Of a stretch of 64,000 nucleotides of DNA, positions 53,524-62,815 are shown piece by piece. The notes beneath the pieces were generated by a model. That model had not been told where the DNA came from. It was given only the letters and a program-made list of their open reading frames with translations, and did no database searches. This stretch comes from SLRI01 sp964402505 (lineage in GTDB: Bacteria > Pseudomonadota > Alphaproteobacteria > Geminicoccales > Geminicoccaceae). Every line of letters begins with the position of its first letter. Position 1 is the first letter of the stretch. The position numbers and the translations under genes were made by a program. The stretch spans positions 122,369 through 186,368 of the forward strand of contig CAYOCP010000005.1 in the NCBI GenBank assembly GCA_964402505.1. Direction: 5' to 3'.

Positions 53524-54147
53524 TCAGGCGCGTGCCCGGCCCCGGTAATGCCAGGTGAACAACCGGGGGCCGGCGACGAGGTTGCCGGTCTCGATGTGGT
53601 CGAGCTCGAAGCCGGCGCCGGCGAGCAGCGCATCCGGCCGACGATCGAGCCTGCAGCCGCCGGCGCAATGCCTCCATAACGGCGTGAGCCGGATCTGCCA
53701 GCGGGCGATGCCGGGATCCGGCGCCAGCCCGTGCTCGATGAAATGCAGCCCGGCACCGGGCTTGAGCACCCGGCGGAGCTCGGTGAGCGCCGCCGCGGGC
53801 TTCGGGATCGAGCAGAGCGCCCAGCTCACCACGCCGCAGTCGAACGTGTTGTCCTCGAACGGCAGGTGCTCGGCACTCTGCCGGAGCAGGCGGAGGCGAA
53901 AACCGAGCCAGGCGCGCTGCCGCTCGGCCCGCTCGAGCAGCGACACCGACGGATCGACGCCGACCACCTCCTCGACGGCGCGCCCGTAGAATGGCAGGTT
54001 CAGCCCCGAGCCGATGCCGATTTCGAGCACGCGGCCGAAGGTGCCGGCGACCAGAACCTCGCGCAGCGGCCGGAAACGCTCGCCCGCCATGCCGCGATGG
54101 ATGAGCACCGGCAGGATCAGTCGGTCGTAGAGGTCGAGCAGCGCCAT
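53524..54147 (-). CDS. Class I SAM-dependent methyltransferase (Ubie/Coq5-like)
   Basis: 207 residues. SAM-binding motif I VLEIGIGSGLNLPFYG, motif II acidic VVGVDPS, and FDCGVVSWALCSIPKPAAALTELRRVLKPGAGLHFIEHG. The IPxPxxALxExRRVLKPGG text and the C-terminal WHYRGRA are common in small methyltransferases of unknown substrate (phosphatidylethanolamine methyltransferase-like group). ATG 54147 is chosen. Divergent from the MBL-fold gene. Confidence 0.85.
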   Translation of the reverse strand: MALLDLYDRLILPVLIHRGMAGERFRPLREVLVAGTFGRVLEIGIGSGLNLPFYGRAVEEVVGVDPSVSLLERAERQRAWLGFRLRLLRQSAEHLPFEDNTFDCGVVSWALCSIPKPAAALTELRRVLKPGAGLHFIEHGLAPDPGIARWQIRLTPLWRHCAGGCRLDRRPDALLAGAGFELDHIETGNLVAGPRLFTWHYRGRARA

Positions 54148-54219
54148 CGCCTCTCCGTCGGTGGACGCTCCGAAGAGGAGCGCCTTGACCGACACCCGAA
54201 ATGCCTTATCCCGGGGCCG

Positions 54220-55305
54220 ATGAAAAGGCGCGAGATCCTCGGGGGACTGGGCAAGGCCCTCGGGCTCGCCGCCTTGCCGGCGCTGCCCGCCGCCTGCGCC
54301 ACGATGCGCCCGGGCGGCAACCCCTACTACCAGGGGCCGGCCGGCGACCATTTCGACGGCCGGGCCTTCTTCAACCCGAGCGGCACGCCGCCCAAAGGCT
54401 TCGGCGACTTCCTCAAATGGCAGTTCGGCCGCGAGCGGGCTCCGTGGCCCGAGCGCTATCCGAGCCCCTTTCCGGCCGCCATGCCCGAGAAGCGCCTGCC
54501 GCCCGAGGCACTTCGGCTGACCATGGTCGGCCACGCGACGCTGCTGATCCAGACCGGCGGCCTCAGCATCCTGACCGACCCCGTCTGGTCGGATCGTGCC
54601 AGCCCCTGGAGCTTCATCGGCCCGAAGCGGGTCAACCCGCCCGGCATCGCCTTCCGCGATCTGCCGCCGATCGACGTCGTGCTCGTCACCCACAACCATT
54701 ACGACCACCTCGACGTCGCCACCCTGGCCATGCTCCGGGCGGCGCACGATCCCCTGGTGCTGACCCCGCTCGGCAACGACACGATCATCGAGGAGGCCGT
54801 GCCCGGCATGCGCGTCGAGGCTCGGGACTGGGGCCAGCGCCTCGTCCAAGGGAGCGTCACCTTCCACATCGAGCCCTGCCATCACTGGTCGGCGCGCGGC
54901 CTCCTCGACCGGCGCATGGCGCTCTGGGCCGCCTTCGTCGTCGAGGGCCCGGCCGGCCGGCTCTACCATGTGGGCGACACGGGCTACGACGCCGGCCGGC
55001 CCTACGAGGCGGCACGGGGGCGCCACGGTCCCATCCGGGCCGCCGTCCTGCCGATCGGCGCCTACGAGCCGCGCTGGTTCATGGCGCCGCAGCACCAGAA
55101 CCCGGAAGAGGCGGTGGCCGGCTTCCTCGCCTCGGGTGCCGCCCGGGCCGCCGGCATCCACTGGGGCACCTTCCAGCTCACCGACGAGCCCATCGAGGCC
55201 CCGCTCCGCGCCCTCGACGCCGCCCGCGCGGCCCGGGGTCTCGCGCCTGACCACTTCCGCCCGCTCCGCCCGGGCGAGGTCTGGGACGTGCCCGAGGCGG
55301 CCTGA
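54220..55305 (+). CDS. Metallo-beta-lactamase-fold lipoprotein (NAPE-PLD/UlaG-like)
   Basis: 361 residues. N-terminal RR leader (MKRREILGGLGKALGLAAL) with possible lipobox ALPAAC. The metallo-beta-lactamase fold shows VGHATLLIQ, LTDPVWSDRASP, the HNHYDHLD metal motif, EPCHHWSARG and HVGDTGYD, then IHWGTFQLTDEP. The FIGPKRVNPPG insertion is typical of NAPE-PLD-like hydrolases, which cleave phosphodiesters of N-acyl phosphatidylethanolamine; the bacterial substrate is unknown. Converges with dnaE2. Confidence 0.87.
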   Translation: MKRREILGGLGKALGLAALPALPAACATMRPGGNPYYQGPAGDHFDGRAFFNPSGTPPKGFGDFLKWQFGRERAPWPERYPSPFPAAMPEKRLPPEALRLTMVGHATLLIQTGGLSILTDPVWSDRASPWSFIGPKRVNPPGIAFRDLPPIDVVLVTHNHYDHLDVATLAMLRAAHDPLVLTPLGNDTIIEEAVPGMRVEARDWGQRLVQGSVTFHIEPCHHWSARGLLDRRMALWAAFVVEGPAGRLYHVGDTGYDAGRPYEAARGRHGPIRAAVLPIGAYEPRWFMAPQHQNPEEAVAGFLASGAARAAGIHWGTFQLTDEPIEAPLRALDAARAARGLAPDHFRPLRPGEVWDVPEAA

Positions 55306-55325
55306 CCTTCGGCCACCGGCCCGCC

Positions 55326-58300
55326 TCAGTGAAAATTCCGCCCCTTGGGCATGACGTCTCCCGGATCCGGCGCGGCGCCCTCGAGAGATCGATCGAAGCA
55401 CGTCGGATCGACGCTGTCGCGGATCAGCACGTGAAGCTCGGACGTGAGGTCGGTCAGGGTCTCGGCGATGAGGTGCATGACCCGGCCCTCGCGCTGCAGC
55501 CGGCCCTTGGCCTCGAGCAGGCGGGCGCGCATGACGATCGGTCGATGGCGCTCGAAGACCTTGGGCCAGACGATGATGTTGGCGAAGCCGGTCTCGTCCT
55601 CGAGCGTGGCGAAGATGACGCCCTTCGCACTGCCCGGCCGCTGGCGGACGATGACGAGGCCGGCGAGGGCGACGCGGCGGCCCGGCGGGATCGACCAGAG
55701 GCCGCGCGCGGTCGCCAGCCGGCGGGGCCGGAGATGGTCGCGCAGGAGGGCCAAAGGGTGCGCCTTCAAAGACAGGCGCAGGCTCGTGTAGTCCTCGATC
55801 ACGTGCTCACCCTGGCCCATCGGCGGCAGCTCGGCCCAGGGCTCGTCGGCACCGTCGACGGGCGGCAGGTTGGAGCCGGGTCCGCCCCGGCCGGCCTCGG
55901 CGGCGGCGAAGAGCGGCAGCTCGTCGTCGGGCAGCGCCTGCACCGCCCAGAGCGCCTGGCGGCGGTCCATGGCCATGGAGCGAAAGGCGTCGGCCTCGGC
56001 GAGGCGCACCATGGTGGCATGGTCGAGCCCGGCCCGGCGCTTGAGCTCCGCCGGGCTGCCATAGGGTCGCAGGCGGGCCGTGGCGATGCGGGTCGCCGGC
56101 GCCTCGCCCAGCCCCCTGATCTGGCGAAAGCCCAGGCGAAGGGCGGCCTTCAAGGGGCCGCGGCGGCGCGCCAGCGGCTCGAGCGTGGTGTCCCAGAAGC
56201 TCCTGTTGACGTCGGCCGGCCGGACCTCGACGCCATGGTCGACGGCGTCGCGCACCAGTTGCGCCGGGGCGTAGAAGCCCATGGGCTGGCTGTTGAGAAT
56301 GGCGGCGCAGAAGACGTCCGGATAGTGGCACTTGAGCCAGGCCGAGACGTAGACGAGAAGGGCGAAGCTCGCGGCGTGGCTCTCGGGAAAGCCGTAATAG
56401 CCGAAGCCCTCGATCTGCTGAAAGCAGCGCTCGGCGAACTCGGCATCGTATCCCCTGGCCGTCATGCCTTCCACCAGCATCGCGTGGTAGCGGTCGAGCT
56501 GGCCGCGCTTCTTGAAGGTCGCCATGGCCCGCCTGAGCCCGTCCGCCTGGGCGGGCGTGAAGCCGGCGGCGACGATGGCGATCCGCATCGCCTGCTCCTG
56601 GAAGAGCGGCACGCCCAACGTCTTGCCGAGCACCGCCTCGAGCTCGGCCGAAGGAAACACGACGGGCTCCTTGCCCTCGCGCCGGCGCAAGTAGGGGTGG
56701 ACCATGTCGCCCTGGATGGGACCCGGCCGGACGATCGCCACCTCGATGACGAGATCGTAGAAGGTGCGCGGCCGGAGCCGCGGCAGCATCGACATCTGCG
56801 CGCGCGATTCGACCTGGAAGACGCCCACCGAATCCGCCTCCTGCAGCATCTCGTAGACCGCCGGATCCTCGGGCGGCACGGACGCCAGGTCGATCTCGAT
56901 TCCGTAGACCTCGCGCAGGAGGTCGAAAGCCTTCCTGATGCAGGTCAGCATGCCGAGGGCGAGCACGTCGATCTTGAGCATGCCGAGGGCGTCGATGTCG
57001 TCCTTGTCCCACTCGATCACCGTGCGGTCGGCCATGGTGGCGTTCTCGATCGGCACGAGATCGTGGAGCGGGCTCTTCGCGATGACGAAGCCGCCCACGT
57101 GCTGCGAGAGGTGCCGGGGCGTGTCGATCAGCTCCCGGGCAAGGCGCATGGTCTGCGCGATCAGGGGATCCCGGGGGTCGAGCCCCGCCTCGCTCACCTG
57201 ATCGAGCCCGAGCCCACCCCGGCCGTGGCCCCAGACCGACTTGGCGAGAGCGTCCAGGACATCGGCCGAAAGGCCCATCACCTTGCCGACCTCGCGCATC
57301 GCACTCTTCGCCCGGTAGCGGATGACGGTGGCGGTGAGCGCCGCATGGTCGCGGCCGTAGCGCCCGTAGATGTGCTGGATCACCTCCTCCCGGCGCTCGT
57401 GCTCGAAATCGACGTCGATATCGGGCGGCTCGTTGCGCTCGGCCGAGATGAAGCGCTCGAAGAGCAGATCGATCCGGGCCGGATCGACGGCGGTGATGCC
57501 GAGAACGAAGCAGACGGCCGAGTTGGCCGCCGAGCCCCGCCCCTGGCAGAGAATGGCGCGCGAGCGGGCAAAACGGACGATCTCGTGGACGGTGAGAAAA
57601 TAGGGGGCATATCCGAGCCCCGCGATCAGCGCCAGCTCGTGGACCAGCACCCGCCGCACCTTCTCCGGCACCGGATCGCCATAGCGCTCCAGGGCACCCC
57701 GCCAGGTCAGCCGTTCGAGCTCCTGCTGCGGCGTGCGGCCCGCGTAGCTCGCCTCGACCGGGTAGTCGTAGGCCAGCTCGTCCAGCGAGAAGCGGCAGCG
57801 CTCGACGATCTCGAGGCCGCTCCCGATCGCTTCCGGCCAGGCGGCGAAGAGCCTCGCCATCTCGGCTGCGGGCTTGAGGTGGCGCTCGGCATTGGCGAAC
57901 AGCCGGCCGCCGGCGCCGGCAATGGTGCAATGCTCGCGGATGCAGGTCAGGACGTCCTGCAACGGCCGCCGTTCGGGCACATGGTAATGCACGTCGTTGG
58001 TGGCGAGCAGCCGCACGCCGGCCCTTCGGGCGCGATCGGCGAGACGGGCGAGACGCTCCTCATCGTCGCCGCCGAGACGGTGGCTGGCCGCGAGGTAGAG
58101 CCGGTCGCGCCAGCGCGCGGCCAAGCTCTCCAGCGTCGCCTCGTCCGGCTCGACCAGGGCGAAGAGCTGTCCCTCGTCATGCGCCAGGACATCGGCGAGA
58201 TGAAGGAGGCAGCTCCCCTTTGCCGCACGCCGCCGGCCAAGCGTCAAAAGGCGCGAGAGACGGCTGTAGGCCGGCTTGTCCATGGGCCAGGCGAGCAGCG

Positions 58301-58523
58301 ACGGACCTCGGGCGAGATCGAGCCGCACCCCCGGCAGGAAGCGCATGCCCAGCTCCCTCGCCTTGACATGCGCCCGCACCAGCCCGGCGAAGCTGCTCCT
58401 GTCGGTGACGGCAAGCGCCGCGAGCCCCAGCTCGTGCGCCCGCTCCACCAGCTCCTCCGGATGCGAGGCGCCCCGAAGGAAGCAGAAATTGCTGGTCGCC
58501 TGCAACTCGGCATAAGCGGTCAA
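55326..58523 (-). CDS. dnaE2: Error-prone DNA polymerase DnaE2 (ImuC)
   Basis: About 1065 residues. N-terminal PHP domain (YAELQATSNFCFLRGASHPEELV), then the C-family polymerase palm with PPDIDVDFEHERREEVIQHIYGRYG (catalytic Asp pair) and GDMVHPYLRRREGKEPV, finger region, and an OB-fold near the C-terminus (GLVIVRQRPGSAKGVIFATLEDETG). It is the polymerase of the ImuA-ImuB-DnaE2 translesion complex. I prefer TTG 58523, which overlaps the stop of the vapC remnant and gives the family's normal start; an ATG at 58601 would add 26 Pro/Ala-rich residues. Confidence 0.93.
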   Translation of the reverse strand: MTAYAELQATSNFCFLRGASHPEELVERAHELGLAALAVTDRSSFAGLVRAHVKARELGMRFLPGVRLDLARGPSLLAWPMDKPAYSRLSRLLTLGRRRAAKGSCLLHLADVLAHDEGQLFALVEPDEATLESLAARWRDRLYLAASHRLGGDDEERLARLADRARRAGVRLLATNDVHYHVPERRPLQDVLTCIREHCTIAGAGGRLFANAERHLKPAAEMARLFAAWPEAIGSGLEIVERCRFSLDELAYDYPVEASYAGRTPQQELERLTWRGALERYGDPVPEKVRRVLVHELALIAGLGYAPYFLTVHEIVRFARSRAILCQGRGSAANSAVCFVLGITAVDPARIDLLFERFISAERNEPPDIDVDFEHERREEVIQHIYGRYGRDHAALTATVIRYRAKSAMREVGKVMGLSADVLDALAKSVWGHGRGGLGLDQVSEAGLDPRDPLIAQTMRLARELIDTPRHLSQHVGGFVIAKSPLHDLVPIENATMADRTVIEWDKDDIDALGMLKIDVLALGMLTCIRKAFDLLREVYGIEIDLASVPPEDPAVYEMLQEADSVGVFQVESRAQMSMLPRLRPRTFYDLVIEVAIVRPGPIQGDMVHPYLRRREGKEPVVFPSAELEAVLGKTLGVPLFQEQAMRIAIVAAGFTPAQADGLRRAMATFKKRGQLDRYHAMLVEGMTARGYDAEFAERCFQQIEGFGYYGFPESHAASFALLVYVSAWLKCHYPDVFCAAILNSQPMGFYAPAQLVRDAVDHGVEVRPADVNRSFWDTTLEPLARRRGPLKAALRLGFRQIRGLGEAPATRIATARLRPYGSPAELKRRAGLDHATMVRLAEADAFRSMAMDRRQALWAVQALPDDELPLFAAAEAGRGGPGSNLPPVDGADEPWAELPPMGQGEHVIEDYTSLRLSLKAHPLALLRDHLRPRRLATARGLWSIPPGRRVALAGLVIVRQRPGSAKGVIFATLEDETGFANIIVWPKVFERHRPIVMRARLLEAKGRLQREGRVMHLIAETLTDLTSELHVLIRDSVDPTCFDRSLEGAAPDPGDVMPKGRNFH

Positions 58524-58642
58524 AGGCGGGCGGCCAGGCGGTCGGGCAGCAGCGCCATCGGTCGCCGAGTGGTGGGGTGCAGCGGCTCGTCGATCACCCA
58601 CTTCATCGCGACGGAGGCATCGATGACGACGGGTCCCGTCAC
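58520..58642 (-). pseudogene. VapC-type PIN-domain toxin, N-terminal remnant
   Basis: From GTG 58642, overlapping the vapB stop (GTGA), 40 codons read TGPVVIDASVAMKWVIDEP, the exact N-terminal strand-helix of PIN nucleases with the first catalytic Asp (VIDASV). Then the family match is lost (HPTTRRPMALLPDRLAARL) and the frame stops at 58520. VapC proteins have about 130 residues, so the other three acidic residues are missing and no nuclease can form. The remnant ends inside the dnaE2 start. Confidence 0.75.
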
Positions 58643-58884
58643 CGCTCCTCGCGCGACTCGCGCAAAAGGTCGGTGCTGTCCGTCTGCGCCACCTCGGGTG
58701 TCAGGGCGGCGACCTTGTCGGCCAGGGCCAGAAGCTCCTCGACGGTCGGCCGACACCCGAGCTCGCGATGTCGGCGCAGAACCTCCCGAACCTCGGCCTC
58801 GGGCGATCGGTTGCGGCGACGGGCCTCGGCCTCGAGGCTCGAGATCACGTCGTCCTCGATAGGGCGAATGGTGAGCGTGCCCAT
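58639..58884 (-). CDS. VapB/FitA-type ribbon-helix-helix antitoxin
   Basis: 81 residues. LTIRPIEDDVISSLEAEARRRNRSPEAEVREVLRRH is the FitA/VapB ribbon-helix-helix DNA-binding motif, with the C-terminal part serving as the toxin-binding region. Intact. Its partner vapC directly follows but is truncated, so it is an orphan. Together they are inserted between imuB and dnaE2, an unusual place. Confidence 0.82.
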   Translation of the reverse strand: MGTLTIRPIEDDVISSLEAEARRRNRSPEAEVREVLRRHRELGCRPTVEELLALADKVAALTPEVAQTDSTDLLRESREER

Positions 58885-58939
58885 CCGGCATGTCCCCTTT
58901 TGCGAAGCCGATACAGTTCAGCATGATAGCATTTTGCAG

Positions 58940-60493
58940 TCATGCGAACGTCCCGTGCAGATGCCAGGCCGGCGGCTCGGCCTCGCCGTAGCGGCCCTCG
59001 CGGTAGAGCCAGAGCTCGAGACCCCCTGCGTCGACCACCCGGTAATAGTCGCGCGGCCGGGAAGCCGGGCGGTCGGTGCGCCACCATTCGGGCTCGAGCC
59101 GCTCGGGCCCGCTGGCGAAGCGGACCGGCTCGCTCCGGCCGCAACGGCGGATCAGGAGCGGCGGACCGTCGGGCACCGGGGCCACGGCCTCGATCGGCGC
59201 CGGCCGGGCGAGCAGGCGCAGGGGACGAGGCTGGTCGGCGAGCCAGACGCCGGCAGCGGCAGGGTCGGCGACGGCGGAATCGCCGGCCGGATCGACGAGC
59301 GCCTGCGCGTGCTCCGGCCAGTGGCTCAAAACCGGCACCGGACGACGGACGGCGGCCGGGCCGAGCCGCGCCTGCAGCTGGTCGACCAGCCGCGCCAGCT
59401 CGACCATATCCCGGTCCTGCGCCAGATCGGCCTGCCGGGCGGCCAGGGGTGCCGCCTCGGTCACCTCGAGCCGCATGCCCTCGATGCCGAAGCCGATAGC
59501 GAGCCCGTCGAGCTGAAGGTCGAGAAGGGCCAGAAGATGCGCCGCATCGCGGCTGGGACGGCCGGCGCGGATGGTGAGCCGGGCGAGCTCGCCATCGACC
59601 CGAAAGAGCAGGAGCTCGAGCCGGCGCGCGCCCGCCGCCGCCCGCTCGAGCTCGAGGCCGAGCCGGCCGAGCAGGTCGAGCACGGCGGCACGAATATCCT
59701 CGGTCCGGCCGATCGGCTCCGCCCAGGCGAGTGCTGCGGCATGGCGGGGCGGCTCGCGCACGGGGGTGAAAGGCGCCTCCGTCACACCCATCAGCCGGTC
59801 GAGGGCCACAACCGGCTCCCGGCCGAAGCGCCGGACGAGGCTGCGCTGCGGCAACGCCTGGAGCTGGTCCACCCGGCGCAGCCCGAGCCGGCGGAGGGTG
59901 GCGGTGGTGGGGGTCGCGAGGCGCAGCGCCTCGACCGGCAGAAGGGCGAGCGCCGCCCGGGCCGTCTCGCCCTTGAGGACTCCCCCGGCTCCGTGGCGCG
60001 CCCAGGCCCAGGCCGCCAGGGCACCGTCGGCCACCGCGAGGCGATGGCCGAGGCCCAGGCGGTCGAGCCGGCGGGCGAGATGGGCGAGCAGCGCCGCCTC
60101 ACCGCCGAAGAGATGCGCCGAGCCGGTGATGTCGAGAAGGAGCGCCGCCGCGCCGGCGGGATCATCGCTTCCCGGATCACCGTCGAAGGCGATCGCCGGG
60201 GTGTAGCGCAGGCAGGCGGCGGCCAGTCCCTCGAGCAGGCGCCGGTCGGCCAAAGGTGCTGCCGGAGCCAGCGCCAGGTCGGGCAGGATCGCCCGGGCAT
60301 CGGCGAGGCGGAGACCCGGCGCGAGGCCGGCCGCGGCGGCCGCCGCGTCGACCGCGGTCAGGACCGGGCCATGGGTGCCCGCCGCATGCAGGGCGAAGGG
60401 CTCCGGCAGCCGCTCACCCCGCCGCGCGGCGGCCCGGCGCAGCCGATCGATCGACGGGTTCACGAGCTGCAGCGAAAGACAGCGTCTCCTCAT
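58940..60493 (-). CDS. imuB: ImuB, inactive Y-family polymerase-like translesion adaptor
   Basis: 517 residues. CLSLQLVNPSIDRLRR start and the Y-family palm/finger layout are seen (LLLDITGSAHLFGGEAALLAHL; RLGLRRVDQLQALPQRSLVRRFG). The N-terminal catalytic acidic residue of active Y-family enzymes is lacking, as usual for ImuB, which instead bridges the beta clamp, ImuA and DnaE2. The C-terminus WRTDRPASRPRDYYRVVDAGGLELWLYREG is characteristic. Its 5' end overlaps imuA by 80 bases. Confidence 0.9.
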   Translation of the reverse strand: MRRRCLSLQLVNPSIDRLRRAAARRGERLPEPFALHAAGTHGPVLTAVDAAAAAAGLAPGLRLADARAILPDLALAPAAPLADRRLLEGLAAACLRYTPAIAFDGDPGSDDPAGAAALLLDITGSAHLFGGEAALLAHLARRLDRLGLGHRLAVADGALAAWAWARHGAGGVLKGETARAALALLPVEALRLATPTTATLRRLGLRRVDQLQALPQRSLVRRFGREPVVALDRLMGVTEAPFTPVREPPRHAAALAWAEPIGRTEDIRAAVLDLLGRLGLELERAAAGARRLELLLFRVDGELARLTIRAGRPSRDAAHLLALLDLQLDGLAIGFGIEGMRLEVTEAAPLAARQADLAQDRDMVELARLVDQLQARLGPAAVRRPVPVLSHWPEHAQALVDPAGDSAVADPAAAGVWLADQPRPLRLLARPAPIEAVAPVPDGPPLLIRRCGRSEPVRFASGPERLEPEWWRTDRPASRPRDYYRVVDAGGLELWLYREGRYGEAEPPAWHLHGTFA

Positions 60494-61136
60494 CCCACCT
60501 CACCACCCAGCTCGCCGGCATGCCGCCCTTGACCCGCCAGAGCTCCAGGAGCCAAAAACGAGCAACAGCACCAAAATCGTCGGAAAGGAACGGCGCCGCC
60601 CGCCAGCGGGTCACCGCCGCCGAGGGAGTGCCGTCGGCGTGGCCGAAGCGCAGCAACAACCCGGCGCCCCCGCCCGCCTCGGCAGCGAGCTGCAGGCGCC
60701 GGCCGGCGAGCAGGTCGAGCCGCCCGACCTCGGCCACGACGCAGGCCACGGCCGGCGAGCGCAGCGCCTCGTGCGCCGCCCAGAGACTCTCGACCGTCCG
60801 GCGGCAGCGAACCAGGATCAGCCGCGCCGGATCGATGCCGAACCGGGCGAGCCCGGGGCCGTAGAGCCGGCCGTGACGGGCGGCGAGCGCCGCATCCAGG
60901 CACCAGACGAGGACCCCGGCATCCTGCAGAAAGCGACCGGCCAGGGCCGCGGCCAGGCCGGTCGCGAGGCTGCCGCCGATCTCGTGCAGGCTGCGCCCCG
61001 GCAGCCCGCCCCAGGGCAGATGCCCGTCGATCACACCCCGGTCGAGGGTCGCCCGGACGGTTCCGGGCGCCGCCCCGCCGCCTTCGAGGCTGCGGATGCG
61101 CGCCCTGAGGGCGGCAAGGGTCGAGGCATCGGCCAT
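60414..61136 (-). CDS. imuA: ImuA, RecA-like protein of the SOS mutasome
   Basis: About 240 residues of the ImuA family (RecA/SulA-like): GGLPGRSLHEIGG, LAAALAGRFLQDAGVLVWCL, LARFGIDPARLILVRCR and WVVRWDEETLSFAAAREP. It acts with ImuB and DnaE2 in damage-induced mutagenesis. ATG 61136 is chosen over the in-frame 61178 because the LexA box lies between them. It is the first gene of the operon. Confidence 0.88.
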   Translation of the reverse strand: MADASTLAALRARIRSLEGGGAAPGTVRATLDRGVIDGHLPWGGLPGRSLHEIGGSLATGLAAALAGRFLQDAGVLVWCLDAALAARHGRLYGPGLARFGIDPARLILVRCRRTVESLWAAHEALRSPAVACVVAEVGRLDLLAGRRLQLAAEAGGGAGLLLRFGHADGTPSAAVTRWRAAPFLSDDFGAVARFWLLELWRVKGGMPASWVVRWDEETLSFAAAREPVDRSAAPGRRAAG

Positions 61137-61154
61137 GCGCGGTCCCGCGAAAAT

Positions 61155-61169
61155 GTTCTTGTTATGTTC
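61155..61169 (-). promoter_or_regulatory. LexA (SOS) box upstream of imuA
   Basis: GTTC-TTGTTAT-GTTC on the plus strand, i.e. the GTTC-N7-GTTC direct repeat used by alphaproteobacterial LexA. It sits 19-33 bases before the imuA ATG, so the imuA-imuB-dnaE2 operon, including the inserted vapB, should be DNA-damage induced. Confidence 0.88.
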
Positions 61170-61312
61170 TAGTCCCACGCCCTCCTCCGGTCAAGCCGAG
61201 CTCGTTAGGAAAGCCTTCACCTCACCGCGCTATCAAGGCCCGACATGCCATCGATCACCCCGGCCGGCAGCCGCGACCCCGATGCCGGTGCGCAGCAAGG
61301 GCGAACAGCACG

Positions 61313-62815
61313 ATGACGGCTCTCGCGACTGCCGAAACGGCCGCCACCGGACGATGGCGGAGCCGCTACGCGGCGCTGCGCCGCCTCGCCCGCACCGGCG
61401 AGGAGGAGCTGCGCACCGCCGCGGGACTTCTGGCGCGCAGTCTCCGGCTCGAGGCGCAGGCGCCGCCGACAGCGCTCTTCGCCAGACGCGACGTGCGCTT
61501 TCGCCCCTATCCCGTGCTTTGCCATGGCAGCCGCGCCACCGTCGTGACCCCGCCCGACGGCGCCTACCTCCACACCTTCTTCGACGTCCCGCCCATCAGC
61601 CCGTCGGGCCGCTATCTCGCGGTAACCCGGCTGCCCTTCCAGCATCGCGGCCCCTGTCCCGGCGACACGGCCGAGGTCTGCGTCGTCGATCTCGCCGAAC
61701 GAACGATCGAGACCGTCTACCACACACGGGGCTGGGCGCTGCAGCTCGGCGCCAACCTGCACTGGCATCCCGGACGCGACGACCTCCTCTACTGCAACGA
61801 CCGCATCGGCGGCCGCGGCGTCGGGGTCGCGATCGACCTCGCCGGGCGACGGGCCAGCGTCCTCGGCGGCCCGGTCTACGCGCTCTGCCCGAGCGGCCGC
61901 TACGCCTACGGCCCGGCGCTCGACCTCATCAACGCCACCCAGGCCGGGTATGGCGTCCCCGATCCCCTCCTGGGCCGCCGCCGGCCGAAGCGCGGCCTCG
62001 TCGCCGACGAAGGCATCTGGCGCACCGATCTCGAGAGCGGCCGCTGCGAGCTCCTGCTCTCGATCGAAGCCCTCCTCGCCGACCATCCCGAGCGGGCGCT
62101 TCTAATGACCGGCCGGCATTCCCTCTTCCACACCAAGATCAACGGTGCCGGCGATCGTCTCTTCCAGGTCGTCCGGTCGACCGGCCTCGCCGACGCACCC
62201 GAGAAGGTGCGCGCCATGATCCTGACCCTCACGCCCGAGGGCGGCGAGGTGCGCCTCGCCCTTCCGCACCACCACTGGGACAGAGGCGGCCATCATCCGA
62301 GCTGGACCCCGGACGATCGCACGATTCTCATGAACCTCGTCCCGCCGGGCGGCCGGGAGATGCGCTTCGTCCGCTTCGGCCACGATGGTGCCGGCCTCGC
62401 CGAGCTTCCGGGCGGCTTTCGCGGCAGCGGTCACCCGAGCCTCGATCCGAAGGGACGCCTGCTGCTCACCGATGCCTATCTCAACGAGGGCTACGGCGAT
62501 GCCACGGGCCGGGCGCCGATCCGCCTCATCGATCTCGCCGCCGGCGAGGAAACCTGCCTCATGCTCGCCGAGAGCGGCCCGCCGGGGCTCAAGGCCCGCC
62601 GCGTCGACCCCCATCCGGTCTGGGACCAGCAGCGCCGCCGCATCGTCCTCAACGTCATGCTGGAGCAAAGGCGCCAGGTCGTCCTCGTCGATCTCGAGCA
62701 TGCCGGCTTCGGCAGGCGGCCGGCGGCTCACGCGGCTTTTTCGCTTGACGCCCGTGCCTCGCCCGTTGGGCACCACCGTCCCGGCGAAAGCTCGTCGATC
62801 CGGTTGACGGAATGA
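61313..62815 (+). CDS. Hypothetical beta-propeller-like protein
   Basis: 500 residues, not recognised as a named family. It has no signal peptide. Repeated blade-like segments contain SPSGRYLAVTRLP, WHPGRDDLLYCND, CPSGRYAYGPAL, HPSWTPDDRTILMNL and LDPKGRLLLTDAY, which recall TolB/WD40-like (PD40) propellers and oligogalacturonate-lyase-like folds. His/Asp-rich patches HTKINGAGDRLFQVV and HHHWDRGGHHPSW could bind metal. It is divergent from imuA, with the LexA box in between. Confidence 0.6.
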   Translation: MTALATAETAATGRWRSRYAALRRLARTGEEELRTAAGLLARSLRLEAQAPPTALFARRDVRFRPYPVLCHGSRATVVTPPDGAYLHTFFDVPPISPSGRYLAVTRLPFQHRGPCPGDTAEVCVVDLAERTIETVYHTRGWALQLGANLHWHPGRDDLLYCNDRIGGRGVGVAIDLAGRRASVLGGPVYALCPSGRYAYGPALDLINATQAGYGVPDPLLGRRRPKRGLVADEGIWRTDLESGRCELLLSIEALLADHPERALLMTGRHSLFHTKINGAGDRLFQVVRSTGLADAPEKVRAMILTLTPEGGEVRLALPHHHWDRGGHHPSWTPDDRTILMNLVPPGGREMRFVRFGHDGAGLAELPGGFRGSGHPSLDPKGRLLLTDAYLNEGYGDATGRAPIRLIDLAAGEETCLMLAESGPPGLKARRVDPHPVWDQQRRRIVLNVMLEQRRQVVLVDLEHAGFGRRPAAHAAFSLDARASPVGHHRPGESSSIRLTE

